Assembly (NCBI GenBank): GCA_903904805.1
Contig: CAIVDX010000277.1
Location: forward strand, 1 to 19,153
Reading direction: 5' to 3'
Length of the DNA: 19,153 nt
Source: an uncultured Rhodospirillales bacterium
GTDB lineage: Bacteria; Pseudomonadota; Alphaproteobacteria; Acetobacterales; Acetobacteraceae
Positions within the stretch are counted from its first letter, which is position 1; each line of letters begins with the position of its first letter. Under the pieces are notes generated by a model. It was not told the DNA's origin and ran no database searches. It worked only from the letters and a program-made list of their open reading frames with translations. Shown here piece by piece: positions 1 to 8,148 of this stretch. Position numbers and translations under genes: made by a program.

Positions 1-882
1 GATGCGCAGCAGCGCCTGGAAGATCGCCACAATGCCATCCAGATCAAGCAGCGCGCGATCCACCGCCGCATGCAGCTCATCTTCGGTCTTGGCATGCGCC
101 GAGGCATCCTCCAACCGCGCCCGCGCCCGCGTGATCGGTGTGCGCAGATCGTGCGCGATCGCGTTCGACACCTGTCGCACGCCGTCCATCAGGCGCGCGA
201 TTCGATCCAGCATGTCGTTGATGGTCTCCGCCAGGCGATCAAACTCGTCACCCCGCCCGGTGCGCCGCACCCGCTTCGAGAGATCACCGCTGGCGATCGC
301 ACGCGATGTCTCCGACACATTCGACAACATCCGCCGAAACAGCCGCGTCATCAGCAAAGCGCCGGCAAAGGCCAGCAGCAGCAGCACGATCACCGCCCAG
401 AACAGCACATCGGTCAGCAGTGAGCGCAGCTGCCGCCGTGTGCGCACATCGCGCCCGACCAGCAGATGCTGTCCCCCGCGCAGATCGAATCGTTGCACCC
501 GCGCCGGCGCGGCCACGCCCGCCCGCTCGACAGTCACCTCATACCAATGTTGCGGATACAGAACACCCGGCGGCCAGCGGTTGAGATTGCCCGCCAGCGG
601 GCGCCCATAATCATCCACCAGCAGATAGACCGCGTCGTCATCGACGTTGGTTGCCAGACGGTCACGCACCGTGCCGATCAGACCCGGCAGCCCACCATCA
701 TCGAACTGCTCGGTCAGGCCGCGCACATCGGTCAGGATCGCCGATTCCAGCTGCCGATCCAGCAGGGCCGAGGTCTCGAACCACAGAAAAAGTTCAAGCG
801 CCAGCGCGCTGACAGCGAACAGCACCGCATAGATCAGCGCCAGCCGCAGGCCGGCCGAACGCCATAGCCGCAACCCGTCCAT
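1..882 (-). CDS. Two-component sensor histidine kinase, 3' end cut by the window edge
   Basis: This is an inner-membrane sensor kinase, presumably the partner of the response regulator just upstream. Translation from the ATG at 882 gives 294 uninterrupted residues to base 1. A first membrane segment lies at about residues 11-34 and a second at about 156-178. The roughly 120-residue loop between them is the likely periplasmic sensor. A HAMP region follows at about 179-232, with the typical SGDLSKRV stretch. The phosphoacceptor H-box is AIAHDLRTPITR, with the histidine at 244. The ATP-binding catalytic domain lies beyond the window. The start lies 24 bases after the regulator's stop, so the two are very likely co-transcribed. 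The sensor domain matches no ligand family I know, so the stimulus is unknown. The order protease-regulator-kinase suggests an envelope signal, which is an inference. Confidence 0.9.
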   Translation of the reverse strand, partial: MDGLRLWRSAGLRLALIYAVLFAVSALALELFLWFETSALLDRQLESAILTDVRGLTEQFDDGGLPGLIGTVRDRLATNVDDDAVYLLVDDYGRPLAGNLNRWPPGVLYPQHWYEVTVERAGVAAPARVQRFDLRGGQHLLVGRDVRTRRQLRSLLTDVLFWAVIVLLLLAFAGALLMTRLFRRMLSNVSETSRAIASGDLSKRVRRTGRGDEFDRLAETINDMLDRIARLMDGVRQVSNAIAHDLRTPITRARARLEDASAHAKTEDELHAAVDRALLDLDGIVAIFQALLRI

Positions 883-906
883 GCTCAGGCCGGCCGCATC
901 AGGATA

Positions 907-1584
907 TTATTCCGGCCGCAGCATATAACCGGCATTGCGCACGGTATGGATCATCGCCGAGTCGAACGGCTTATCAACCTTCTGCCGCAGACGCGAGACA
1001 TGCACGTCGATCACGTTCGTCTGCGGGTCGAAATGATAGTCCCACACGCCCTCGAGCAGCATGGTGCGGGTCACCACCTGGCCGGCATGGCGCATGAGAT
1101 ATTCCAGCAGCCGAAACTCGCGCGGCTGCAGATCGATCTTCTGCCCCAGCCGCTTCACCGTGCGGGAGAGCAGATCCATCTCCAGATCACCCACCACCAG
1201 CTTGGTCGCCGGTCCATCCACCCGCCCACGCCGCGTCAACGCCTCGACCCGTGCCAGCAGCTCGGAGAATGCGAAGGGCTTGGTCATGTAGTCGTCGCCG
1301 CCGGCCTGCAGCCCGCGCACGCGCTCATCGACCTGCGCAAGCGCCGAGAGAAACAGCACCGGCGTCTTGTTGTCCTGCGCGCGCAACGTCTCCAGCAGCC
1401 GCAGCCCATCGATCCCGCCCGGCAACATCCGGTCGAGCACGATGGCATCGAAATGCTCGCTCGCTGCCATGAACAGCCCATCACGCCCGTTATCGGCGTG
1501 CTCGACCACATGGCCGGCTTCGCGCAGCCCCTTGACCACAAAGCCCGCGACCTCACGGTCGTCTTCGACCACCAGGATCCGCAT
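907..1584 (-). CDS. OmpR/PhoB-family DNA-binding response regulator
   Basis: The protein has 225 residues, a normal length for the family. The receiver domain (about 1-118) shows the acidic pocket EDD at 7-9, the phosphoacceptor D51 in IVLDRMLPG, S80 and the conserved K102 in TKPF. The C-terminal winged-helix domain (about 128-225) has the family pattern LQPREFRLLEYL and ends in HTVRNAGYMLRPE. It should be phosphorylated by the kinase encoded immediately downstream and then bind promoter DNA. Its regulon cannot be read from this window. A strong Shine-Dalgarno sequence, GAAGGGAGA, sits 7 bases before the ATG and fixes the start. It begins 31 bases after the stop of the htrA-like gene. The closest named relatives would be the CusR/QseB/TctD group, but I would not assign one of those names. 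Confidence 0.95.
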   Translation of the reverse strand: MRILVVEDDREVAGFVVKGLREAGHVVEHADNGRDGLFMAASEHFDAIVLDRMLPGGIDGLRLLETLRAQDNKTPVLFLSALAQVDERVRGLQAGGDDYMTKPFAFSELLARVEALTRRGRVDGPATKLVVGDLEMDLLSRTVKRLGQKIDLQPREFRLLEYLMRHAGQVVTRTMLLEGVWDYHFDPQTNVIDVHVSRLRQKVDKPFDSAMIHTVRNAGYMLRPE

Positions 1585-1615
1585 GTTGAAGTCTCCCTTC
1601 TACCCTGTCTCTGGG

Positions 1616-2698
1616 TTACCCTGCCTCGGATGACGGCCGGCGGCCGACAGTCACGGGAACATCGATCTGGCGACCAGCGCGACGGATGGTCAAGTGTGCA
1701 TCCCCACCGGGCTGAATCGCGGCGATCGCCCGGATCAGCGCCGATGCGCTGTCGGTATGGTCGCCATTGACCATCAGCACAATATCACCGGCCCGCAGCC
1801 CGGCCTTCGCCCCTGGCCCGGCGCGCTCCACCGCGGCCAGCGCGACCCCGGCCCCCTCGATGTCCTGCACCGACACGCCCAGCCAGCCACGGTCGATATG
1901 CCCGCGGTCGCGCAGCTGGGAGACAATCCGCGCGGCCAGGTTCGAGGGAATCGCAAAGCCAATCCCCACGGACCCGCCAGAGGGCGAGACGATCGCGGTG
2001 TTCACCCCCACCACCTCGCCGGCCATGTCGAACACCGGCCCGCCGGAATTGCCCGGATTGATCGGCGCATCAAGCTGGATGAAATCATCGAACGGCCCCG
2101 CGCCGATGTTACGCCCGCGCGCTGAGACAATGCCCGCGGTCACCGAGCCGCCGAGCCCGAACGGATTGCCGGCCGCCAGAATCCAATCCCCCACCTCGAC
2201 CTTCGAACTGTCGCCGAAGGCAACCGACGGCAGCCGCCGCGGCGCATCCACCTTGATCACCGCGATGTCGGTCAACTCGTCGATCCCCAGCACCCGCGCC
2301 GGCAGCTCCGACCCGTCCGACAGCGCCACCACGATCCGGCTGGCATGGCCGACCACATGGTTGTTGGTCACGATGATGCCGGAAGGATCGATCACAAAGC
2401 CCGACCCCGCCCCCATCACCTGCTCGTCACGGCCGCGGAAACGCTGGCGGAACTGCCGCTCGAACGGTGTGCCGCGCAATTCCGGCGGCAGCTGGCCAAG
2501 CTGGTCGTTCGCCGCCACCCGCTCGGTGACGGCGATGTTCACCACCGCCGGCAGCACCTGGCGCACCAGCGGCGCGAACGACTCCGGCGCACCGCGCGCA
2601 TCGGCGGGAGGCGAGCCGCTTGAACAGCCGGCAGCGACAAGGGCAAGCAGGAGCAGGGCGGAACGGACAGACACACTCACGGAGGCGGACAGGCTCAT
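1616..2698 (-). CDS. HtrA/DegP-family trypsin-like serine protease with PDZ domain, predicted lipoprotein
   Basis: This is an envelope protease or chaperone of the DegP/HtrA family. The catalytic triad is visible: H114 in VTNNHVVGHA, D144 in LTDIAVIKVD and S218 in NPGNSGGPVF. One PDZ domain covers about 258-350. At 360 residues it is closer to the single-PDZ DegS type than to two-PDZ DegP. The N-terminus is a lipoprotein signal peptide: a hydrophobic run at 13-23, then AAGC with C25 as the lipidation site. It is therefore probably membrane-anchored by lipid and faces the periplasm. The start has no strong Shine-Dalgarno site, but the signal peptide needs this N-terminus. The gene sits directly upstream of a regulator/kinase pair, which suggests a role in envelope stress sensing. 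I left the symbol blank because the exact DegP, DegQ or MucD type cannot be settled here. Confidence 0.94.
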   Translation of the reverse strand: MSLSASVSVSVRSALLLLALVAAGCSSGSPPADARGAPESFAPLVRQVLPAVVNIAVTERVAANDQLGQLPPELRGTPFERQFRQRFRGRDEQVMGAGSGFVIDPSGIIVTNNHVVGHASRIVVALSDGSELPARVLGIDELTDIAVIKVDAPRRLPSVAFGDSSKVEVGDWILAAGNPFGLGGSVTAGIVSARGRNIGAGPFDDFIQLDAPINPGNSGGPVFDMAGEVVGVNTAIVSPSGGSVGIGFAIPSNLAARIVSQLRDRGHIDRGWLGVSVQDIEGAGVALAAVERAGPGAKAGLRAGDIVLMVNGDHTDSASALIRAIAAIQPGGDAHLTIRRAGRQIDVPVTVGRRPSSEAG

Positions 2699-2779
2699 CG
2701 TCGGACGGTCACTTGGTTGGGGTATCGCTACCTTCGCACATGGTCGCCGTGACCGCGTGCAACAAGATGATACCGAATT

Positions 2780-5215
2780 TCACCCAGGCCGCCGGCCAGG
2801 ATTTTCCGGCCAATCATGCTTCGGATAGCGCCCGCGCATGTCCTTGCGCGCATCCGCCCAGGCGCCGGCCCAGAATCCCGCCAGATCGCCGGTGATTGCC
2901 ATCGGCCGCCCCGCCGGTGACAGCAAAGCCAGACGCAGTGGCACCCTCCCGCCGGCCAGAAGCGGCGTCCGCTCCAGCCCGAAAAAAGCCTGCGCCCGCG
3001 CCGAGGCGAGCGGCACTGGCTGGGTGTAATCCACCGTCGCCCGTCCACCCGGCAGCCCCAGTTGAGTCGGCAGCGCCTCATCCAGACGCGCCCGCTGCTT
3101 CCATTCCAACAACCCCAGCAGCGCCGTCAAAGGATCGAACCCTGCCAGATCCACCAATCGGCTCACCGCAGGCAGATGCGGCGCCAACCACGCCTCCACC
3201 GTCTCCGCCAACGCCACCTCGGAGACATCCGGCCAGCCCTCCGGCTCCACCCCGCGCATCCAGCCAACCCGCGCGACGAACTGCCGCGCGGCCTCGGTCC
3301 AGCCCAACGCCTCGGCCAGCCCGCGCTGGGCGGCTGCGCGCGCCAGCACCCGCGCGGTTTCCGCCGGATCGGCGGCCAGCGTGCGATCGTCCAGCACCAG
3401 CGCCCCCAGCCGACGCCGCCGCCGGCTGATCACCTGACCCGCCACCGAATCGAAGCCGCTCTCGACCTGCTCGACAACGGTCCCCCGCACCGACTCCGGC
3501 AGATCCTCCAGCCGCAGCGGCGCTGCCAGCCTGATGCGCGCCGCATCCTTCAGCTCCAACGCGGCCACCGCCAGAAACGGCGACCGTGCCAACGGATCGG
3601 CCTTCGACAGCCGTGCTCCGCCGCCACCCGCCATCCGAAAGCTGCCGGGATCGCCGCGCCCCTGCGCGATCCGGTCCGGAAACCCAGCGGCGATCAACGC
3701 CCCCTGATTGCCCTCCGCAGCCACGCCCGACGGCACCCGCAACCGGGATCGATACTGCGCCGCACCGCGCCGGATGCGTCCCAGCGCGCCACGATCCGCA
3801 TCCGGATGGTCTCCATCAAGCGCTGCCAGCCGCAGTCCGATATCCGCCGGCGAGTCGCGCCCGCGCAAAGGGTCACGCTCCTCCAGGATCGCCGCGATCT
3901 GCGCCGCCAGCGCCTGCTCCCCCGGCCCTCGCGCAGCCAGCATCATCGCGGCCAGCCGAGGATGCGCGCCCAACCGCGCCGCCGCCCGGCCAAGCAGGCT
4001 CACGCGCCCGTCCGAATCGAGCAGACCAAGCCCCCGCAGCAGGTCCGTCGCCGCGGCGATCGCCCCGGCCGACGGCAGATCGGCCAACGGCAGCTCCGCC
4101 AGCGACTTCCCCCAGGCCGCGCAGTCCAGCACCAGGCCTGACAGGTCAGCCTCCAATATCTCCGGCCGGTCCGCCCCGGGCAGCCCGCGATGCAGTGCCT
4201 CGCTCCACAGCCGCACCGCCACCCCCGGCGCCTCGCGCCCGGCACGCCCCGCCCTTTGGTCCGCCGCCGCCGCGGAAATCCGCAACGTCGCCAACCGCGA
4301 CAATCCGGAAGCCGCATCCAGCCGCGGCGCCCGCCGCCAGCCACCATCAATGACGATTCGCACCCCCGGCACCGTGAGGGACGTCTCTGCGATCGAGGTC
4401 GCCAGCACCACCCGCCGCGCCCCGCCGGCATCTGGCCGCAGCGCCAGATCCTGCTGTGCGGGCGACAACTCGCCATGCAGCGCCAGCACCACCGCGCCAC
4501 AGCCGGCCAACGCCGCCTGCGTGCGCAAAATCTCCCCCATCCCGGGCAGAAAGGCCAAAACATCGCCCTCCTCCGACGCCAAGACCCCCCGCACCGCGGC
4601 GGCCATCGCATCCGGCAGATCCCGCGCGCTGACGATATCCCGCGCCACATGCCGCACCCGCACCGGGAACATCCGCCCCTCACTGCTGACAACACTCCCG
4701 CCCATCAGCCGCGCCAGCGCCTCGGCGTCGGCGGTCGCCGACATCGCCACCAGCCGCAATTCGGGCCGAAACTCCCGCTGCAGATCCAGGCACAGCGCCA
4801 GCGCCAGATCCCCCTCCAGAGCGCGCTCATGCACCTCGTCGAGGATCACGCAGGCCACGCCTTCCAGCCCCGGATCGGCCAGCATCCGCCGCACCAGCAG
4901 CCCCTCGGTGACCACCTCGATCCGCGTCGCTGCGGACACCGCCCGCTCGAGCCGGGTGGTGAACCCCACGGTCTGCCCGACCGACTCGCCAATCAGTCCG
5001 GCCATCCGGGTCGCCGCCGCCCGCGCCGCCAGCCGCCGCGGTTCGAGCATCACGATGCGCCCGTCACCCCGCCACGGCGCATCCAGCAGCGCCAATGGCA
5101 CGATCGTTGTCTTGCCCGCCCCCGGCGGCGCGGTCAGCACCACATTCCCGCCGGCCTCCAGCGCCGCGCGCAAACCCGGCAGAACGTCGCAGACCGGAAG
5201 ATCAGGCAGTATCAT
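2780..5215 (-). CDS. hrpB: ATP-dependent DEAH-box helicase HrpB
   Basis: This is an 811-residue superfamily 2 RNA-helicase-like ATPase of the HrpB family. Motifs occur in order: Walker A APPGAGKTT (29-37), Walker B/motif II DEVH (126-129), motif III SAT (159-161) and motif VI QRAGRAGR (320-327). The helicase-associated domain follows. The C-terminus carries the HrpB-specific ending MRGRYPKHDWPENP. Length and layout are normal for the family. It is expected to be cytoplasmic. The cellular role of HrpB is poorly defined even in model organisms, so no pathway is claimed. It ends 81 bases before the htrA-like gene on the same strand and may or may not be co-transcribed with it. Upstream it is divergent to the dsbD-like gene, across about 110 bases. 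Confidence 0.95.
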   Translation of the reverse strand: MILPDLPVCDVLPGLRAALEAGGNVVLTAPPGAGKTTIVPLALLDAPWRGDGRIVMLEPRRLAARAAATRMAGLIGESVGQTVGFTTRLERAVSAATRIEVVTEGLLVRRMLADPGLEGVACVILDEVHERALEGDLALALCLDLQREFRPELRLVAMSATADAEALARLMGGSVVSSEGRMFPVRVRHVARDIVSARDLPDAMAAAVRGVLASEEGDVLAFLPGMGEILRTQAALAGCGAVVLALHGELSPAQQDLALRPDAGGARRVVLATSIAETSLTVPGVRIVIDGGWRRAPRLDAASGLSRLATLRISAAAADQRAGRAGREAPGVAVRLWSEALHRGLPGADRPEILEADLSGLVLDCAAWGKSLAELPLADLPSAGAIAAATDLLRGLGLLDSDGRVSLLGRAAARLGAHPRLAAMMLAARGPGEQALAAQIAAILEERDPLRGRDSPADIGLRLAALDGDHPDADRGALGRIRRGAAQYRSRLRVPSGVAAEGNQGALIAAGFPDRIAQGRGDPGSFRMAGGGGARLSKADPLARSPFLAVAALELKDAARIRLAAPLRLEDLPESVRGTVVEQVESGFDSVAGQVISRRRRRLGALVLDDRTLAADPAETARVLARAAAQRGLAEALGWTEAARQFVARVGWMRGVEPEGWPDVSEVALAETVEAWLAPHLPAVSRLVDLAGFDPLTALLGLLEWKQRARLDEALPTQLGLPGGRATVDYTQPVPLASARAQAFFGLERTPLLAGGRVPLRLALLSPAGRPMAITGDLAGFWAGAWADARKDMRGRYPKHDWPENPGRRPG

Positions 5216-5301
5216 CTGGGGACGGCCAGCCGAATGAAGGGAGATGCACGCTGTACCGCCCCACCTGGCCCTTGCCCAGGCCCCATGGCCTTGCCCTGAT
5301 C

Positions 5302-5329
5302 CTGTGAGCCGCCGGCCGACACGCTATAT
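5302..5329 (+). promoter_or_regulatory. Possible promoter of the dsbD-like gene, close to the start codon
   Basis: The box CTATAT (5324-5329) resembles a -10 element. A weak -35-like CTGTGA (5302-5307) lies 16 bases upstream. A transcript from here would start near 5336, at or just after the ATG codons at 5334 and 5337. No Shine-Dalgarno site precedes any of these ATGs, so a leaderless mRNA is possible. This is inference from spacing only. Confidence 0.3.
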
Positions 5330-7349
5330 GAGAATGATGATCCGCCTCCTGTCCGCCGCCGCCGTCGCACTGCTGGCCCTCTCCGGCCCCACCTGGGCGT
5401 TGGAGAGCGCACCCGCGACCAGCCCGCGCGCCATCGCCACCCTGGTCAGCGACCGCGACGCGATCTCCCCCGGCGGCGAACTCCGCCTGGGCCTGCGCCT
5501 GCGCATCGCCCCCGGCTGGCACAGCTACTGGCAAAATCCCGGCGACGCCGGCGTGCCCACCGAGCTCACCCTCACCCTGCCCGCCGGTCAGCCCGGCCCG
5601 ATCATCTGGCCCACGCCGGAGATCGCCCATGAGGGCCCGCTCGTCACCTACGGCTTTACCGGCGAGGTCCTGTTGCCCGCCCGCGTCACCAATGCCGGCC
5701 CCGGCCACATCACCGCCGCCGCCAGCTGGCTCGTCTGCCGCGACATCTGCGTGCCCGAAGATGCCGAATTCAGCCTCGACCTGCCCGCCGGCACCGCCCC
5801 GCCCGCCCGTGAGGCCGCCCTGTTCGCGGCTGCCGACCAACGCACCCCCCGCCCCTCGCCCTTCACCGCCGAAATCGGCCCGGACTCCGTCCTGCGCATC
5901 ACCGGCCTGCCGGACTCGGCGATCCGCGACGCGATCTTCGTCCCCGACCAGCCCGGCCTCATCCGCAACGACACCCCACAACCTCTGCGCCAATCCGGCG
6001 CCACGATCACGCTCGGCCTCACCCGCGCCGACCACCCGAAAGACGCCCCGCTCTCCGGCGTGCTCCTGCTGACCGACGCCTCCGGCCAAGCCAGCGCGCT
6101 CAGCCTCACCGCCACGCAGGTCACCACCAACGCCGCCATCGCCGCGCCCGGCGGCTGGGCCGCGATCCTCGGCCTCGGCGTTCTCGGCGGGCTAATCCTC
6201 AATCTGATGCCATGTGTGTTCCCGGTCTTGGCGATGAAGGCGATCGGCTTCGCGCGTCTGGCCGGCGCCCACCGCCGCCAGGTGCGCGGCGAGGCACTCT
6301 CCTACACCGCAGGCGTGCTGGTCAGCTTCGCCGCCCTCGGCGGCATCCTGCTCGCCCTGGGCGCCGCCGGCAGCTCCGCCGGCTGGGGCTTTCAGTTCAG
6401 CTCCCCGGCGATCGTCGCCACGATGGCGTGGATTCTGTTCGCCGTCGGCCTGAACCTGTCCGGCGCGCTCGAGATCGGCGGACGCCTCGCCGGCATCGGC
6501 TCCTCGCTGGCCAGCCGCGGCGGCCATGCCGGCAGCTTCTTCACCGGGCTGCTCGCGGTGCTGGTCGCCACCCCCTGCACCGCCCCCTTCATGGGCGCCG
6601 CCCTGGCCGCAGCCGCCACCGCCCCACCGGCCCTGGCGATGGCCGCCTTCCTCAGCATCGGCCTCGGCCTCGCCGCGCCCACGCTGCTTTTCGCCATCGT
6701 CCCCGGACTGGCCAATCATCTGCCCCGCCCCGGCGCCTGGATGGACATCCTCCGCCAGGCCCTCGCCTTCCCGATGTATGCGGCCGTCATCTGGCTGGTC
6801 TGGGTGATCAGCCAGCAAAGCGGCCCGTCGGGCGTGTTGCTGGCGCTGGCTGGCATGTTGCTGATCGGCGCGATCGCCTGGCTGCTCTCGCTGGAGCGAC
6901 GCACCGGCCGCGTGCTCGCCGGCGGCACCGGGATCGCCATGATCGCCCTGCTGGGGGTCATTGCCGTCCAGCCGCCGCCCACCGGCAATGCGGGGCTTGC
7001 CCAGGCCGAGGGCGCGGAGGCCTTCACCACTGACCGCCTGGCGGCACTGCGCGCGGCCAACCGCCCGGTCTTCGTGAATCTCACCGCCGCCTGGTGCGTC
7101 ACCTGCATGGTCAATGAGCGCGTGGCGCTCGACCGCCCGGCCGTCCGCGCCGCCTTCGCCGCGGGGAACATCGCCTATCTTCTCGGCGACTGGACCAACC
7201 AGGACCGCGCCATCACCAACTTCCTGCGCGCCCAGGGGCGTGACGGCGTGCCGCTCTATCTCTTCTACCCCGCCGGCGCCGCCGCGCCGGTGAATCTGCC
7301 GCAGATCCTCACCGAACATGAGGTGCTGTCCGTCCTCGGCGCATCATGA
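5328..7349 (+). CDS. DsbD/ScsB-family thiol:disulfide interchange protein
   Basis: This inner-membrane protein should carry reducing power from cytoplasmic thioredoxin to periplasmic thiol proteins. Numbered from the ATG at 5328 it has 673 residues, longer than E. coli DsbD (about 565). A signal peptide occupies about 1-21. The large N-terminal periplasmic domain contains HSYWQNPGDAG and the pair C137/C141. The central multi-pass domain has C296 in LMPCVFPVLAMKAIGFAR and C417 in ATPCTAPFMGAAL. The C-terminal thioredoxin-like domain has the active site C590-V-T-C593. All three cysteine pairs needed for the relay are therefore present. The YWQNP-type N-domain is typical of the ScsB-like branch. 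The start is uncertain: an ATG at 5244 would add 28 unlikely residues before the signal peptide, while 5334 or 5337 fits a leaderless transcript. Partner substrates are not encoded nearby. Confidence 0.93.
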   Translation: MRMMIRLLSAAAVALLALSGPTWALESAPATSPRAIATLVSDRDAISPGGELRLGLRLRIAPGWHSYWQNPGDAGVPTELTLTLPAGQPGPIIWPTPEIAHEGPLVTYGFTGEVLLPARVTNAGPGHITAAASWLVCRDICVPEDAEFSLDLPAGTAPPAREAALFAAADQRTPRPSPFTAEIGPDSVLRITGLPDSAIRDAIFVPDQPGLIRNDTPQPLRQSGATITLGLTRADHPKDAPLSGVLLLTDASGQASALSLTATQVTTNAAIAAPGGWAAILGLGVLGGLILNLMPCVFPVLAMKAIGFARLAGAHRRQVRGEALSYTAGVLVSFAALGGILLALGAAGSSAGWGFQFSSPAIVATMAWILFAVGLNLSGALEIGGRLAGIGSSLASRGGHAGSFFTGLLAVLVATPCTAPFMGAALAAAATAPPALAMAAFLSIGLGLAAPTLLFAIVPGLANHLPRPGAWMDILRQALAFPMYAAVIWLVWVISQQSGPSGVLLALAGMLLIGAIAWLLSLERRTGRVLAGGTGIAMIALLGVIAVQPPPTGNAGLAQAEGAEAFTTDRLAALRAANRPVFVNLTAAWCVTCMVNERVALDRPAVRAAFAAGNIAYLLGDWTNQDRAITNFLRAQGRDGVPLYLFYPAGAAAPVNLPQILTEHEVLSVLGAS

Positions 7350-7370
7350 TCGCGCGATAGCGCCATCTTG

Positions 7371-7401
7371 TTGTGGAGAAACCCGGCCGAACGCCTATAG
7401 T
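7371..7401 (+). promoter_or_regulatory. Possible promoter of aat with almost no leader
   Basis: TTGTGG (7371-7376) and CTATAG (7395-7400) are separated by 18 bases and resemble -35 and -10 elements. Transcription would start about 7 bases later, essentially on the aat ATG at 7408. No Shine-Dalgarno sequence is visible, which fits a leaderless mRNA. It is a candidate only. Confidence 0.4.
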
Positions 7402-7407
7402 CGGCCC

Positions 7408-8067
7408 ATGTCGCGTCGCTCCTTCGAAGTCACGCCGATTCTCATGCTCCGCGCCTATCAGGCGGGGCTGTTTCCGATGGCCGAAACCCGCCGCAGCGAC
7501 CGCCTTTATTGGCTCGACCCTGAACTGCGCGGCATCCTCCCGCTCGACAGCTTCCATCTGCCGCGCCGTCTGCTGCGCACCGTGCTGTCCGAGCGCTTCA
7601 CCGTGACCTCCGACACCGACTTCGCCGCCACCATCGCCGGCTGCGCCGCTGCGGCCCCGGGGCGCGAGGAGACCTGGATCAACGGCGAAATCGAGCATCT
7701 CTTCGGCGAGTTGTTCCGTATGGGCCACACCCACACCATCGAATGCCGCATCGACGGCGTGCTGGTCGGCGGCCTCTACGGCGTCTCGCTCGGCGGCGTG
7801 TTCTTCGGCGAATCGATGTTCAGCCGGGTAACTGACGCCTCAAAGGTGGCGCTGGTGCATCTGGTCGCCCGCATGCGGCTGTGCAATTTCACCCTGCTCG
7901 ACACACAGTTCGTCACCAGCCATCTGGCCCAGTTCGGCGCCGTCGAAATCCCGCGCGACGAGTACAAGGCCCGCCTGGCCGAGGCCGTCGCCAAACCCGC
8001 CACCTGGCGCGCCGCCCCCGACCCGGCCGAACTCCACGCCGAGTTCCACGCGCTCGCCGCGCAATGA
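7408..8067 (+). CDS. aat: Leucyl/phenylalanyl-tRNA-protein transferase
   Basis: The cytoplasmic enzyme transfers Leu or Phe from aminoacyl-tRNA to proteins with N-terminal Arg or Lys, marking them for ClpAP through the N-end rule. The protein has 219 residues, about the family's usual size. The family core is clear: GLYGVSLGGVFFGESMFS, then SKVALVHLVARM and a TQFVTSHLAQFGA segment near the end. An upstream in-frame ATG at 7318 would overlap the end of the dsbD-like gene and add 30 residues without family character. The start MSRRSFEVTP at 7408 is therefore preferred, and a -10-like box lies just in front of it. It shares its strand with the genes on both sides, but its own putative promoter argues for separate transcription from dsbD. 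Confidence 0.95.
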   Translation: MSRRSFEVTPILMLRAYQAGLFPMAETRRSDRLYWLDPELRGILPLDSFHLPRRLLRTVLSERFTVTSDTDFAATIAGCAAAAPGREETWINGEIEHLFGELFRMGHTHTIECRIDGVLVGGLYGVSLGGVFFGESMFSRVTDASKVALVHLVARMRLCNFTLLDTQFVTSHLAQFGAVEIPRDEYKARLAEAVAKPATWRAAPDPAELHAEFHALAAQ

Positions 8068-8148
8068 TATCGCCGCTGCGGCGTATCCGATCCTTCCTCC
8101 GCCGCGAACTGACATTATCTCCAGCCTGAGCGTGACGGACCGAACACG

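Noticed and set aside
2..867. Several plus-strand open frames over the sensor kinase
   Set aside because: The minus strand encodes a continuous HAMP/H-box kinase here. The plus-strand translations are low-complexity Arg/Ser/Pro shadows.
5244..5327. ATG at 5244 as the start of the dsbD-like protein
   Set aside because: AAGGGAG sits only one or two bases before it, too close. The added 28 Pro-rich residues would precede a normal signal peptide.
5202..7319. Minus-strand open frames of 295 and 375 codons opposite the dsbD-like gene
   Set aside because: They are Gly/Ala/Asp/Gln-rich antisense shadows. The plus strand has all DsbD cysteine motifs.
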